Shown: positions 8,510 to 16,873, counted from the first letter of the stretch. The stretch is DNA of 64,000 nt from Brucella grignonensis (GCF_002252505.1 NZ_NNRL01000148.1:62001-126000), one strand, 5' to 3'. Notes: generated by a model from the sequence alone, not told the origin. Made by a program: numbers and translations.

Positions 8510-9283
8510 ATGCAGGTTCTGATCGTGGAGGATGATCCGTTGCATCGCACCTATTTAGGCGAGGCAATTCGGGCCGCATTGCCCGAATGCGGTGATGTGC
8601 TGGAAGCGGATAATGGTTCGGCGGGTGAGAAACTGGCACGGATGCATCGCTCTGCCCATATTGTGATGGATTTACAAATGAGCGGACGAAATGGCATCGA
8701 GGCAGCCCGCACAATCTGGAAGGAAAACCCTGAAACGCGCATTTTGTTCTGGTCGAATTATGCCGACGAAGCCTATGTGCGGGGCGTCTCGCGCATCGTG
8801 CCGGAAGGGGCGGCCTATGGCTATGTGCTGAAATCGGCTTCCGACGACAAGCTGCGCTTGGCACTCCGCAGCATTTTTGTCGAAGCGCAATGTGTGATCG
8901 ACCGCGAAGTGCGCGGCTTGCAGCAAAAAAGCCTCGGTCACGCGAGCGGGTTCAGTGAAAGCGAATATGAAATTCTGATCGATATAGCACTTGGCCTGAC
9001 GGATCGTGTCATCGCGCGTCGCCGTAACCTGTCGCTGAGAAGCGTTCAGAACAGATTGCAGCAACTCTATGAAAAGCTTGGTGTCTATCAGGAAAAAGGC
9101 GAGCCGGAGGAGGGGCGGTTCAACCTCCGTGCTCGTGCTGTGACGATTGCGCTTTTGCGTAAGCTTTTAAATTACAGTGCGTTGGAACGCGCCGAAATTG
9201 AGCTAAATGACTGGATCAGCCGACAGCCGCCTTCAGGCGACGCTGCTCCAGATCGAGGCCGAGTTCCTTCGCGCGAGCAATGA
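8510..9283 (+). CDS. NarL/LuxR-type response regulator
   Basis: 257-residue transcription factor paired with the kinase just upstream. The receiver domain has the acidic pocket EDD at residues 7-9, phospho-acceptor Asp54 in VMDLQMSG, and Lys near YVLKSASDD. The C-terminal half contains a LuxR-type helix-turn-helix (FSESEYEILIDIALGL, then NLSLRSVQNRLQQLYEKLGV). The ATG at 8510 is preferred because GGAGGG precedes it; upstream in-frame GTG/ATG codons at 8489 and 8498 are possible. The last 68 bp overlap the 3' end of the convergent reductase gene on the other strand, with no terminator between, so the two transcripts are antisense at their ends. The Asp/Pro/Arg-rich tail in the overlap looks like a poorly conserved extension. 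Confidence 0.9.
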   Translation: MQVLIVEDDPLHRTYLGEAIRAALPECGDVLEADNGSAGEKLARMHRSAHIVMDLQMSGRNGIEAARTIWKENPETRILFWSNYADEAYVRGVSRIVPEGAAYGYVLKSASDDKLRLALRSIFVEAQCVIDREVRGLQQKSLGHASGFSESEYEILIDIALGLTDRVIARRRNLSLRSVQNRLQQLYEKLGVYQEKGEPEEGRFNLRARAVTIALLRKLLNYSALERAEIELNDWISRQPPSGDAAPDRGRVPSREQ

Positions 9284-10337
9284 TGGGCGCAAAGCGGCGC
9301 TGCTTCTTTTCTGCGTGATTTGAAGCAATGTCTGCGATGCGGTGCTTCAGGAACGGGTTGAGAAAGCGCTCGCGAACGGAAACAACATAAGCTTCTGCCT
9401 GTTCGCTGAGACCATCAGCGGCAAAGACCGGCAGAACTTCTTCGCGCCAAAGCGCTTCAAGTTCATTGCGGATCGTTTCATCCTGCATGGCTTCCAGCAC
9501 GATTTCATTCTTCGGACGATTGCCGTTCAGCCATTGTTCGGCAATGAAACTATGGCCGAGATTAAGCAGATAGAGCTTGAGCCGCTCATAAAGTGCAAGA
9601 TTGTCCGTCACGACGATGTCGGGATGCGTGCAGGGAAGTGTGAGCCTGTCAGCCTGTTCGATGGCCCAGATCGCATAGGGTTCAGCAATTGCACCGACCG
9701 GATTGATCGGTTCTGATACGATGCGGTCAACGAGGCTGTTGGCAAAAACACAATTGCTTTCAATCCATTGCGTGAACGCTTTCGGCAGGCTCCAGCTTTC
9801 TGCAAGATCAAGCACAATCGAGCGCAGCTTGTCGCCATTGCGCGAGATCAGCTCGCAAGGGAAAATCGACAGTGATGCATCGGGATTGACCTGCCAGCGA
9901 TGGTGCAACAACACAAGCAGCTTCGCAGGGAAGCTTTTCGGCAGGCGGTCGGTCTCGGTGAGCAGAGAAACATCATCGCCGGCGTCGAGCTCAAAACCTT
10001 TGTCGCCGGTATTGGACAGGATCACCTGAACCTGTGCAGCAAGGTCGCGGATCGTCTGCCAATCGGCATGAGCGGAATAGGCGGCACTTACGCTTTTGGC
10101 CTGATGATTTTCATCAACCGGCTTGCCGTCGCGTAAGCCGCGAATAATGACTGGATAGCCTTCGCCACTATTAAGCGCTGTGATGCGTCGCGCGCTTTCT
10201 GGATTGGAAGTGGTCTGGACGATTGCGACCGTGCCGATGGCATCGCCTTTCGCCAGCGCTTCCGAGATGAAGAAATCCGCATGTCCGAGCAGAAAGCGGC
10301 TCGTTCCGAACTGTAGAATCGTTGGCTGATCGGTCAT
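9216..10337 (-). CDS. Tagaturonate/fructuronate reductase-like, mannitol dehydrogenase family
   Basis: 373-residue NAD-dependent oxidoreductase of the long-chain mannitol dehydrogenase family. The N-terminus ILQFGTSRFLLGHADFFISEAL matches the UxaB-type nucleotide-binding start. NTGDKGFEL, FPCELISRNGD, VDRIVSEP and KLYLLNLGHSFIAEQWL are the catalytic-domain landmarks, including the family's Lys/Asn/His region. UxaB and UxuB are usually about 480 residues, so this is a short-form homologue. Next to an altronate dehydratase it most likely reduces D-tagaturonate to D-altronate. It is divergent from the GntR gene, and its 3' end overlaps the response-regulator gene by 68 bp. D-mannonate oxidoreductase activity is the main alternative. 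Confidence 0.8.
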   Translation of the reverse strand: MTDQPTILQFGTSRFLLGHADFFISEALAKGDAIGTVAIVQTTSNPESARRITALNSGEGYPVIIRGLRDGKPVDENHQAKSVSAAYSAHADWQTIRDLAAQVQVILSNTGDKGFELDAGDDVSLLTETDRLPKSFPAKLLVLLHHRWQVNPDASLSIFPCELISRNGDKLRSIVLDLAESWSLPKAFTQWIESNCVFANSLVDRIVSEPINPVGAIAEPYAIWAIEQADRLTLPCTHPDIVVTDNLALYERLKLYLLNLGHSFIAEQWLNGNRPKNEIVLEAMQDETIRNELEALWREEVLPVFAADGLSEQAEAYVVSVRERFLNPFLKHRIADIASNHAEKKQRRFAPIIARAKELGLDLEQRRLKAAVG

Positions 10338-10385
10338 GAAACCCTCCCTTGAATACGCTGGAATAGCTATTGCAGTGGGTAAAAT

Positions 10386-10396
10386 TGGTCAAGCCA
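10386..10396. promoter_or_regulatory. Candidate GntR operator, distal copy
   Basis: TGGTCAAGCCA, a TGG-N5-CCA site of the form used by FadR-subfamily GntR regulators. It lies 49 bp upstream of the reductase start and 133 bp before the gntR start. A second site with the same TGGT and GCCA ends is at 10504-10514. Inference from motif shape and position only. Confidence 0.35.
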
Positions 10397-10503
10397 CTCT
10401 TTAAAAATGACCTAAAGCGAACTGCGACAAAACTGACGAAATTATCAATATATAGCAATAACAATGACATAGATAATATTGCACTTTCGGTCTCTTCAAA
10501 ATA

Positions 10504-10514
10504 TGGTAAGGCCA
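10504..10514. promoter_or_regulatory. Candidate GntR operator, proximal copy
   Basis: TGGTAAGGCCA, matching the distal site in its TGGT and GCCA ends, and placed just upstream of the ribosome-binding site of the GntR gene (start 10529). Bound regulator here would block its own transcription, the common autoregulation pattern. A separate 18 bp inverted repeat (CTCCGTGG-AA-CCACGGAG) at 10546-10563, inside the first codons of the gene, could be an additional operator or an RNA hairpin. Confidence 0.35.
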
Positions 10515-10528
10515 ATTTGGGAGAGAGC

Positions 10529-11230
10529 ATGAGTGAGCATATTGGCTCCGTGGAACCACGGAGGCTTTACCAACAGATTGCCGACCGGGTCCGTCATCTG
10601 ATCCGCGAAGGCCATTTTCCGGCTGGAAGCAGGCTTCCCGCTGAACGCGAACTCGCGCATCAGCTGGGCGTGTCGCGCCCGTCATTGCGTGAAGCACTCA
10701 TCGCACTTGAAATTGCAGGTAATGTCGAAATTCGCATGGGTTCCGGCATCTATGTTGCTGCCGAAGAAACGCGGCTTCCGGCACAAGGCGGCTCAATTGG
10801 CGAAAGCCCGCTCGAAATCATGCAGGCGCGCTCGCTTGTTGAGGGCAGTGCGGTGATTATGGCTTGCAGCCAGATTACTCAGGAAGTGCTGGAGCGTCTG
10901 CGCAGTAATCTCGATGCCATGCGGTTGCAGATCGACGCTGAGCGCAAGCCGATTGAGCTGGATCGTCAGTTCCATCTTATTATTGCCGAACAGTCAGGTA
11001 ATTCAGTCGTGACGCGTATTGTACGCGACTTGTTTGACGAGCGGCATAGTCCGCTCACGGCACAGATGCGTACGCGTTACGAGAATGCCGAAACATGGAC
11101 ATATGCTTTGGCTGAACATGAAAAGATTTTTGCAGCACTGGAGGCGAGGGATCCGCTTCTGGCGCAGGCAGCGATGCGCACGCATTTGGATACATCAAAG
11201 CAGCGATGGATGGAAAACGAGCCTAGATAA
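10529..11230 (+). CDS. GntR-family regulator, FadR subfamily (UxuR/ExuR/LgoR-like)
   Basis: 233-residue repressor expected to control the flanking sugar-acid genes. The winged helix is at about residues 10-75 (RLYQQIADRVRHLIREGHF, PAERELAHQLGVSRPSLREALIALEI, then the GSGIYVA wing). The FCD effector domain follows (about 95-225) with conserved His/Arg/Asp positions (LDRQFHLIIAEQSGN, HEKIFAALEARD, MRTHLDTSKQRW). The ATG at 10529 has GGGAGAGAG in front; an upstream in-frame extension to 10370 runs through the AT-rich promoter region and is not used. UxuR, ExuR and LgoR belong to this subfamily and answer to hexuronates or their products, fitting the context. The stop codon lies within the first bases of a 106 bp repeat copy. 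Confidence 0.9.
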   Translation: MSEHIGSVEPRRLYQQIADRVRHLIREGHFPAGSRLPAERELAHQLGVSRPSLREALIALEIAGNVEIRMGSGIYVAAEETRLPAQGGSIGESPLEIMQARSLVEGSAVIMACSQITQEVLERLRSNLDAMRLQIDAERKPIELDRQFHLIIAEQSGNSVVTRIVRDLFDERHSPLTAQMRTRYENAETWTYALAEHEKIFAALEARDPLLAQAAMRTHLDTSKQRWMENEPR

Positions 11231-11331
11231 AGTATTTCCAGCAAAAAGTGCGAAGCGGTTTTGCGTTGGATAATGCGTAAAAACAAATAGTTACAGCGGT
11301 TCCAACGGTTCAGTCTTAACTGGAGCTGCTG
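11228..11331 (+). repeat. 106 bp dispersed repeat, diverged copy
   Basis: Begins TAAAGTATTTCCAGC, so the TAA stop of the GntR gene is formed by the repeat's first bases. It retains the core AAAGTGCGAAGCGG and GATAATGCG. The second half (ACAGCGGTTCCAACGG to GGAGCTGCTG) has drifted but is still self-complementary. It separates the regulator from the altronate dehydratase gene. Confidence 0.75.
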
Positions 11332-11383
11332 AAATGAGGCTCATATTGATCGCCGTGGCGGTTTTGGGAGTGAGGTCAGAACA

Positions 11384-12928
11384 ATGAACGACAAGGCTGT
11401 CTCGGCTGTGACGCCGGTAATCCTTTTGCATCCCTCCGACGATGTGGCGGTTGCGCGTATTTCGGTTCGCGCAGGCGATCCGATCGGACTTGGTGACGTC
11501 ATCGCGCGCGATCTGATCGGGCGTGGTCACAAGGTGGCTCTGCATGATATTCCGCAAGGCAAAGAAGTGCTCAAATACGGGCAGGTGATTGGCGTTGCCA
11601 CGCAGGACATCGCGGTTGGCGAGCATGTGCATCTGCATAACCTCGCAATGCTGCCTTCCGAACATGAGCATCAGTTTTCGGTCGATATTGAAGAACGCGG
11701 TATGCTGCCGGAAGCGGAGCGCCGCCAGTTCATGGGCTATGATCGCGGTTTCGGTGGCGTCGGTACGCGCAACTATATCGGTGTCATTTCATCGGTAAAC
11801 TGCTCTGCAACCGTGTCTCGCTACATTGCGGATTATTTCAACCGCATGGGCGGTCTCGACGGCTTTGAGAACGTCGATGGCGTGGTAGCGCTAACCCATG
11901 GCAGCGGCTGCGCGCTCAACACCAAGTCGGAAGGCTATCGCCTTTTGACCCGCACCATTCAGGGCTATGCGAAGCATCCGAATTTCGGTGGCATTTTGCT
12001 GATCGGTCTTGGCTGCGAAACCAACCAGATTGCGCCGATCATGGAACATTATCGCATGGAAGAAGGCGCACGCCTGCGCACCATGACGATCCAGCAGCAT
12101 GGCGGTACGCGCAAGACAATCGATCATGCGATTGCCGAGATCAAGGAAATGCTGCCGCTGGTGAATTCTGCCAAGCGCACGCCACAGCCTTTGTCGAAGC
12201 TCAAGGTTGCACTCGAATGCGGTGGTTCTGACGGCTATTCCGGCATTTCGGCCAATCCGGCATTGGGCTATGCCTCGGACCTTATCGTGCGCAATGGTGG
12301 TACGACCGTTCTTTCGGAAACGCCGGAAATCTATGGCGCGGAACATCTTTTGACACGCCGCGCAGTCACGCCTGCTGTCGCGGAAAAGCTGTTACAGCGC
12401 ATCGACTGGTGGCGCGATTATACGGCCCGCAATGGCGACGAGCTGAACAATAATCCATCGCATGGAAACAAGCTCGGTGGCCTGACTACCATTCTTGAAA
12501 AGTCGCTGGGTGCTGTTGCCAAGGGCGGCTCAATGCCTCTCAAGGCTGTCTATGAATTTGCTGAAACCGTAACCGAACAGGGTTTCACTTTCATGGATAC
12601 GCCGGGCTACGACCCGGTTGCCGTGACCGGACAGGTGGCCGGTGGTTGTAACGTCATCTGCTTTACCACAGGACGCGGATCAGTGTCGGGTTTCAAGCCT
12701 GCGCCTTGCATCAAGATCGCAACCAATTCCGAAATGTACGAACACATGAAGGAAGACATGGACTTCAATTGCGGTGGCATCGTCACAGGTGATGAAACCA
12801 TCGAAGAGTCCGGCACGCGCATTTTCGAGCACATTATCGCAGTGGCTTCCGGTGAGCAGACGCTGAGTGAAATCTACGACTATGGCGATAACGAATTCGT
12901 ACCGTGGCAGGTCGGCGCCGTAACCTGA
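11384..12928 (+). CDS. uxaA: Altronate dehydratase (UxaA) family, N- and C-domain fused
   Basis: 514-residue dehydratase of the altronate/galactarate dehydratase family; the expected reaction is D-altronate to 2-keto-3-deoxy-D-gluconate with a divalent metal. The first roughly 95 residues form the SAF-like domain (VILLHPSDDVAVARISVRAGD to GEHVHLHNLAM). The catalytic part has the family motifs GYDRGFGGVGTRNYIGV, THGSGCALN, LIGLGCETNQ and the C-terminal INPSPGN-like stretch NNPSHGNKLGG. E. coli UxaA is about 495 residues, so the length fits. Together with the reductase at 9216-10337 it forms a tagaturonate-altronate-KDG route. Galactarate dehydratase (GarD) is the closest alternative; the adjacent UxaB-like enzyme and FadR-type regulator favour UxaA. 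Confidence 0.87.
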   Translation: MNDKAVSAVTPVILLHPSDDVAVARISVRAGDPIGLGDVIARDLIGRGHKVALHDIPQGKEVLKYGQVIGVATQDIAVGEHVHLHNLAMLPSEHEHQFSVDIEERGMLPEAERRQFMGYDRGFGGVGTRNYIGVISSVNCSATVSRYIADYFNRMGGLDGFENVDGVVALTHGSGCALNTKSEGYRLLTRTIQGYAKHPNFGGILLIGLGCETNQIAPIMEHYRMEEGARLRTMTIQQHGGTRKTIDHAIAEIKEMLPLVNSAKRTPQPLSKLKVALECGGSDGYSGISANPALGYASDLIVRNGGTTVLSETPEIYGAEHLLTRRAVTPAVAEKLLQRIDWWRDYTARNGDELNNNPSHGNKLGGLTTILEKSLGAVAKGGSMPLKAVYEFAETVTEQGFTFMDTPGYDPVAVTGQVAGGCNVICFTTGRGSVSGFKPAPCIKIATNSEMYEHMKEDMDFNCGGIVTGDETIEESGTRIFEHIIAVASGEQTLSEIYDYGDNEFVPWQVGAVT

Positions 12929-12964
12929 TCCGCTCCATGCAATAAAAATGACAGGAATATTCTG

Positions 12965-13981
12965 ATGGTCAAAGCTCTGCGTATCGAGAGCGAGAACGTA
13001 ACTCGTTTTGCTGAAATTCCGGAAGCGCCACTTTTGCCTGGCCATGTCCGGGTGAGCGTGAAGCATGTGGGGCTTTGCGGCAGCGATCTGAATACGTTCA
13101 AGGGGCTTAATCCGCTGGTGGAACTGCCACGCATTCCCGGCCATGAAATCGGCGGCGAAATCATCGAGGCGGGTGAGGGTGTGAGCGCGGCCTATGCCAA
13201 GGGTAAACGCGTTATCGTGTTGCCTTACACCAATTGCGGTAAGTGCTCGTCGTGTCGGAAAGGCCGATTGAATGCCTGTCGTTACAACAAGACTCTCGGT
13301 GTTCAGCAAAATGGCGGACTGGCAGAGCAGATTGTGCTGCCAGCCGAAAAGCTGATCCTGAATGATACGCTTGCGCCGCGTCATCTCGCACTGGTCGAGC
13401 CGCTTTCGGTCGGTTTTCATGCGGTTGAACGCGGACGCGTTCAGGCTGGTGATACGGTAGCGGTTCTCGGCTGCGGCATGATCGGCATGGGCGTGCTGAT
13501 TGGTGCCGTTGCGCGTGGTGCCAAGGTGATCGCCATCGATCCAAGTGCGGAAAAGCGTGAACTGGCTCTGAAGTTAGGCGCAATACATGCACTGCCGGGC
13601 GGCGAAGATGTCGTCGCAAAGGTGCAAGAGCTAACCAACGATGATGGTGTTGATGTGGCCTTTGAAGCGGTCGGTCTACCGATCACTTTCACGCAGGCAG
13701 TTGATCTCGCAGGCTTTGCCGGTCGTGTGGTCTATGTCGGCTATTCCAAATCGCCGGTGACCTATCAGACCCAGTTCTTCAATCTCAAAGAACTGGACAT
13801 CATGGGATCGCGCAATGCGACACTCACTGATTTCGAGGCCGTCATTGCACATCTGGAAAAGCTGGGGGCGAATGCCGACAAGCTGATCTCGAAGGTATTT
13901 CCGTTCGATGAAGCTGAAACGGCACTTCCCTACTGGGACGGCGACCGCAACGTTTTGAAGATCATCATCGAACGCGACTGA
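12965..13981 (+). CDS. Zinc-dependent medium-chain alcohol dehydrogenase (hexonate dehydrogenase-like)
   Basis: 338-residue MDR enzyme of the threonine/sorbitol/L-idonate dehydrogenase class. Catalytic zinc ligands Cys38 (GLCGSD) and His60-Glu61 (IPGHEIGGE) are present, as is the structural-zinc loop with four cysteines (NCGKCSSCRKGRLNAC). The Rossmann motif is GCGMIGMG. Such enzymes include L-galactonate and L-gulonate 5-dehydrogenases (LgoD/RspB type), which produce tagaturonate or fructuronate. In this operon, that would supply the substrate of the reductase at 9216-10337. It sits 36 bp after uxaA and before the TRAP genes. The exact polyol or hexonate is inferred from context only. Confidence 0.85.
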   Translation: MVKALRIESENVTRFAEIPEAPLLPGHVRVSVKHVGLCGSDLNTFKGLNPLVELPRIPGHEIGGEIIEAGEGVSAAYAKGKRVIVLPYTNCGKCSSCRKGRLNACRYNKTLGVQQNGGLAEQIVLPAEKLILNDTLAPRHLALVEPLSVGFHAVERGRVQAGDTVAVLGCGMIGMGVLIGAVARGAKVIAIDPSAEKRELALKLGAIHALPGGEDVVAKVQELTNDDGVDVAFEAVGLPITFTQAVDLAGFAGRVVYVGYSKSPVTYQTQFFNLKELDIMGSRNATLTDFEAVIAHLEKLGANADKLISKVFPFDEAETALPYWDGDRNVLKIIIERD

Positions 13982-13991
13982 AATCGAAGCG

Positions 13992-14026
13992 CATCTCCGT
14001 GCCAGGGAAGGAATGGCATGGAGATG
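13992..14026 (+). other. Intercistronic hairpin before dctP-type gene
   Basis: A 13 bp stem with one G-U pair (CATCTCCGTGCCA / TGGCATGGAGATG) and a 9-nt loop lies in the 102 bp between the dehydrogenase and the TRAP binding-protein gene. There is no T-run. A smaller GGCC-TTAT-GGCC hairpin follows at 14041-14052. These may be an RNA-processing site or protect the 5' side of the binding-protein message. Confidence 0.5.
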
Positions 14027-14083
14027 ATGCGGAGGAAACCGGCCTTATGGCCATAAAACAAGGACCCTAACGGGAGGATACAA

Positions 14084-15061
14084 ATGAAGAAGTTTGTTAC
14101 CGGTGCGCTCGCGGCTGGCATGTTGCTGGCTGGAAGCATCGCGGCCTATGCTGCCAATGTTTCGATCAAGGTTGCCTATGAAAACAATCCCGGCGAGCCT
14201 TTTGATCAGGTTATGCACTACTGGAAAGATGATCTTGCCAAGCGCAGCAATGGCGAAATCACGCTTGAGCTTTACCCTAGCTCACAGCTCGGCTCCAAGA
14301 AAGATGTGACCGAGCAGGCCATGATGGGCCTCAATGTCGTGACCATTTCCGACGTTGGCTTTCTGGCGGAATATGATCCGGACCTCGGCGTGCTTTATGG
14401 CCCGTTCCTGACCGATGATCCGGCACAGCTTTTCAAAGTTTATGATGGTCCCTGGTTCAAAGAAAAGAGCGAAGAGCTGAAGAAGAAGGGCATTCATATC
14501 GTAATGCCGAATTATCTCTACGGCATTCGTCAGATCATTTCCAAGAAGCCGATCCGCACACCGGAAGACCTGAAGGGGATGAAAATCCGCGTGCCGAACA
14601 ACGTCATGCAGATCAAGACCTTTGAGGCCATGGGCGCAACGCCGACCCCGATGCCGCTGGGCGAAACCTTCCCGGCACTGGCGCAGGGTGTGATCGATGG
14701 CGTTGAGAACCCGATTTCGGTTCTTTACGGCCAGAAGTTCCAGGAAGAAGCCAAATATCTGAGCAAGGTCGGCTATCTGACCAACGTGGCGCTCATCGTC
14801 GGCGGTGAGGCTTTCTTCTCAACGCTGCCAGAAGAACAGCTCAAGATGATCCATGAGTCCGCCTATGATGCAGGCCTCTACAGCCAGAAGCTGACGATCG
14901 AAAAAGACAATGAAATGATCGGGAAGATGAAGGAAGCCGGCGTCGAGATCATCGATGTCGACCGCGCTCCTTTCAAGGCGCTTGCTGAAAAGGTCTACAC
15001 GCAGTTCCCGGAATGGTCGCCAGGTCTTTACGAAAAGATCAAAGAAGAACTGAAGAACTGA
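14084..15061 (+). CDS. TRAP transporter solute-binding protein (DctP family)
   Basis: 325-residue periplasmic binding protein with a clear signal peptide (MKKFVTGALAAGMLLAG, cleavage near AYA-A). The DctP fold is shown by IKVAYENNPGEPFDQVMHYW, LYPSSQLGSKKDVTEQAMMG, and the key block LKGMKIRVP..., where Arg169 is the residue that normally salt-bridges an acid group of the ligand. This is followed by GATPTPMPLGETFPALAQGVIDGVENP. The ligand is therefore expected to be an organic or sugar acid. The ribosome-binding site is CGGGAGG. It delivers to the DctQ/DctM pair just downstream and fits uptake of a hexonate or hexuronate for the enzymes upstream. Confidence 0.93.
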   Translation: MKKFVTGALAAGMLLAGSIAAYAANVSIKVAYENNPGEPFDQVMHYWKDDLAKRSNGEITLELYPSSQLGSKKDVTEQAMMGLNVVTISDVGFLAEYDPDLGVLYGPFLTDDPAQLFKVYDGPWFKEKSEELKKKGIHIVMPNYLYGIRQIISKKPIRTPEDLKGMKIRVPNNVMQIKTFEAMGATPTPMPLGETFPALAQGVIDGVENPISVLYGQKFQEEAKYLSKVGYLTNVALIVGGEAFFSTLPEEQLKMIHESAYDAGLYSQKLTIEKDNEMIGKMKEAGVEIIDVDRAPFKALAEKVYTQFPEWSPGLYEKIKEELKN

Positions 15062-15080
15062 TCCATCTCAATTCGGATAT

Positions 15081-15111
15081 TGCCATGTCGCAGTTCTACT
15101 GCGGCATGGCA
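15081..15111 (+). other. Intercistronic hairpin after dctP-type gene
   Basis: A 13 bp stem (TGCCATGTCGCAG / CTGCGGCATGGCA, one T-G pair, 5-nt loop) lies 20 bp after the binding-protein stop and 5 bp before the DctQ start. Without a U-tract it is more like an mRNA-stabilising or attenuating element that raises DctP over DctQM. Confidence 0.6.
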
Positions 15112-15116
15112 TCTGT

Positions 15117-15602
15117 ATGGAATTTAATCCGATGAAACTTTTTGAAAAACTGATCGACTGGCTTGCAGCTGCTCCGCTGTTCATTCTGCTCGCGCTGTTC
15201 AATGTGGCGGTGGTGATGCGCTATTGGTTGCACCAGCCGCTGCAATGGACGGAAGAAATTTCTGGCTTGTTGATGATCTGGATCATCATGCTTGGCAGTG
15301 TTGCAGCGGAACGTGACAACCAGCATCTTGCTATTCCAATGCTTGTAGAGATTTTGCCCGAAAAGATCCGCGATGTGATTAATTCAATCATCTCGATCCT
15401 TTCCGGACTGTTTCTGCTCTATGTGTCCTATGCCGGATACAAGCTGTCGGTTGCGGCTCAGTTCAAGGTGACTGACGTCTTGCGGATTTCCTATTACTGG
15501 ATCGATATCGCAGTACCTGTCGGTTTCGTCATCATCGCTCTTTATATGTTTACTGGCGCTTTCAAATCCTTGCGCGCCGCTTTTGCGGGAGGCAAGGCAT
15601 GA
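15117..15602 (+). CDS. TRAP transporter small permease (DctQ family)
   Basis: 161-residue membrane protein with four predicted transmembrane helices, starting with AAAPLFILLALFNVAVVMRYW. It carries the DctQ hallmark WTEEISGLLMIWIIMLGS near residues 46-63. It pairs with the large permease DctM, whose start overlaps its stop by 4 nt. ATG codons at 15117 and 15132 are both possible starts; neither has a strong Shine-Dalgarno, consistent with coupling or hairpin control from upstream. Confidence 0.9.
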   Translation: MEFNPMKLFEKLIDWLAAAPLFILLALFNVAVVMRYWLHQPLQWTEEISGLLMIWIIMLGSVAAERDNQHLAIPMLVEILPEKIRDVINSIISILSGLFLLYVSYAGYKLSVAAQFKVTDVLRISYYWIDIAVPVGFVIIALYMFTGAFKSLRAAFAGGKA

Positions 15603-16873
15603 ACCTGACCACCATCGTTCTCATCATGCTGGCGCTGATCGCGCTCAACATGCGCCTTTATGTGGCCATTCTGATTGCGGTCTTTACCTATTTTATTTTC
15701 TTTAATCAGATGCCGATTGCAATCGCAGTTCAGCGGTTCATCAGCCCTGCACAGAATACATCGCTGCTAGCCATTCCGTTCTTCATCATGCTTGGTACGG
15801 TGATGTCACATACCGGCATTGCGGAACGTCTGATCAAAGTTGCAGATATTCTGGTTGGCCGTATGCGTGGCGGTATGGCGCTCACCAACGTCATGGTCTC
15901 CACTCTGATGGGCGGTGTCAGTGCGTCCAATCTGGCTGATAGCGCCATGTTGACCCGCATGATGGTGCCGGAAATGGTCAAGCGTGGCTATGATAAAGCA
16001 TTCTCATGCGCGGTCACAGCAGCCGGTTCACTGATTACGCCGATCATTCCTCCGGGTATCGCGCTGATCATTTATGGCCTGATTGCGGACGTTTCCATTG
16101 GCAAGATGTTCATGGCGGGTGTGATTCCGGGCATCATGGGGGCGGTTATCCTGATGATCGCGGCCTATATCACATCGGTAAAACGTGGCTATAAGCCAAG
16201 CCGCGAGACGCGAATGAGCGGTGCCGAAGTAGCATCCACACTTGCCTCTGCCTGGCCTGCTGTCGTGCTTTTGCTTGCAATCATTGGCGGTATTCGCCTC
16301 AATATCTTCACGCCGACAGAAGCCGGTGCCGTAGCGGTTACGCTGGTGCTGATTATCGGTTTTGTGATCTATCGCGAAATGCGTGTATCGCATGTGGTGG
16401 ACTCCCTGATCGAAACCGCCAAGTCCACAGCTTCTGTCATGCTGGTTATCATGGCGTCGTCAGCACTTGCCTGGGTGTTTTCGTTGGAGCAGGCCGGCCA
16501 GTCGCTGATGCAGCTGATCTCGTCTTTCACCAGCAATCCTTATGCATTTTTGCTTGCGGTCAACGTCATCCTGCTTGTGCTTGGTGCGCTGATTGAGGGT
16601 ACGGCGCTGATGATTGTCCTGGTGCCACTCCTGATGCCGACGGTAAAGGCTCTGGGTATCGATCCGGTGCATTTCGGTATCATCGTCATCGTAAATCTGT
16701 CGATCGGTACGCTGACACCACCGGTTGGTACGGTCATGTTAATGGTGTGTAATATTGCCAAGGTCAGAGTGGGCGACTTCACCCGTCAGGCGTTCAGCAT
16801 GTACCTCGCACTGTTCATCATGCTGGCTCTGATCACCTATGTGCCGATTATTTCGACCTATCTGGCCCACTAA
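15599..16873 (+). CDS. TRAP transporter large permease (DctM family)
   Basis: 424-residue, roughly 12-helix sodium-coupled permease, the catalytic membrane subunit of the TRAP importer. Landmarks are the LLAIPFFIMLGTVMSHTGIAERLI start region, GGVSASNLADSAMLTRMMVPEMVKRGYD, the AAGSLITPIIPPGIALIIYG block and the C-terminal repeat NLSIGTLTPPVGTVMLMVCNIA. Length matches DctM. Translation is coupled to DctQ by a 4 bp overlap, and a strong terminator follows 6 bp after the stop. The whole transport unit most likely imports an aldonate or uronate. Confidence 0.94.
   Translation: MNLTTIVLIMLALIALNMRLYVAILIAVFTYFIFFNQMPIAIAVQRFISPAQNTSLLAIPFFIMLGTVMSHTGIAERLIKVADILVGRMRGGMALTNVMVSTLMGGVSASNLADSAMLTRMMVPEMVKRGYDKAFSCAVTAAGSLITPIIPPGIALIIYGLIADVSIGKMFMAGVIPGIMGAVILMIAAYITSVKRGYKPSRETRMSGAEVASTLASAWPAVVLLLAIIGGIRLNIFTPTEAGAVAVTLVLIIGFVIYREMRVSHVVDSLIETAKSTASVMLVIMASSALAWVFSLEQAGQSLMQLISSFTSNPYAFLLAVNVILLVLGALIEGTALMIVLVPLLMPTVKALGIDPVHFGIIVIVNLSIGTLTPPVGTVMLMVCNIAKVRVGDFTRQAFSMYLALFIMLALITYVPIISTYLAH

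Noticed and set aside
7606-8550. 314-codon minus-strand frame across the histidine kinase
   Set aside because: Antisense shadow of a gene with clear GAF, HisKA_3 and HATPase motifs.
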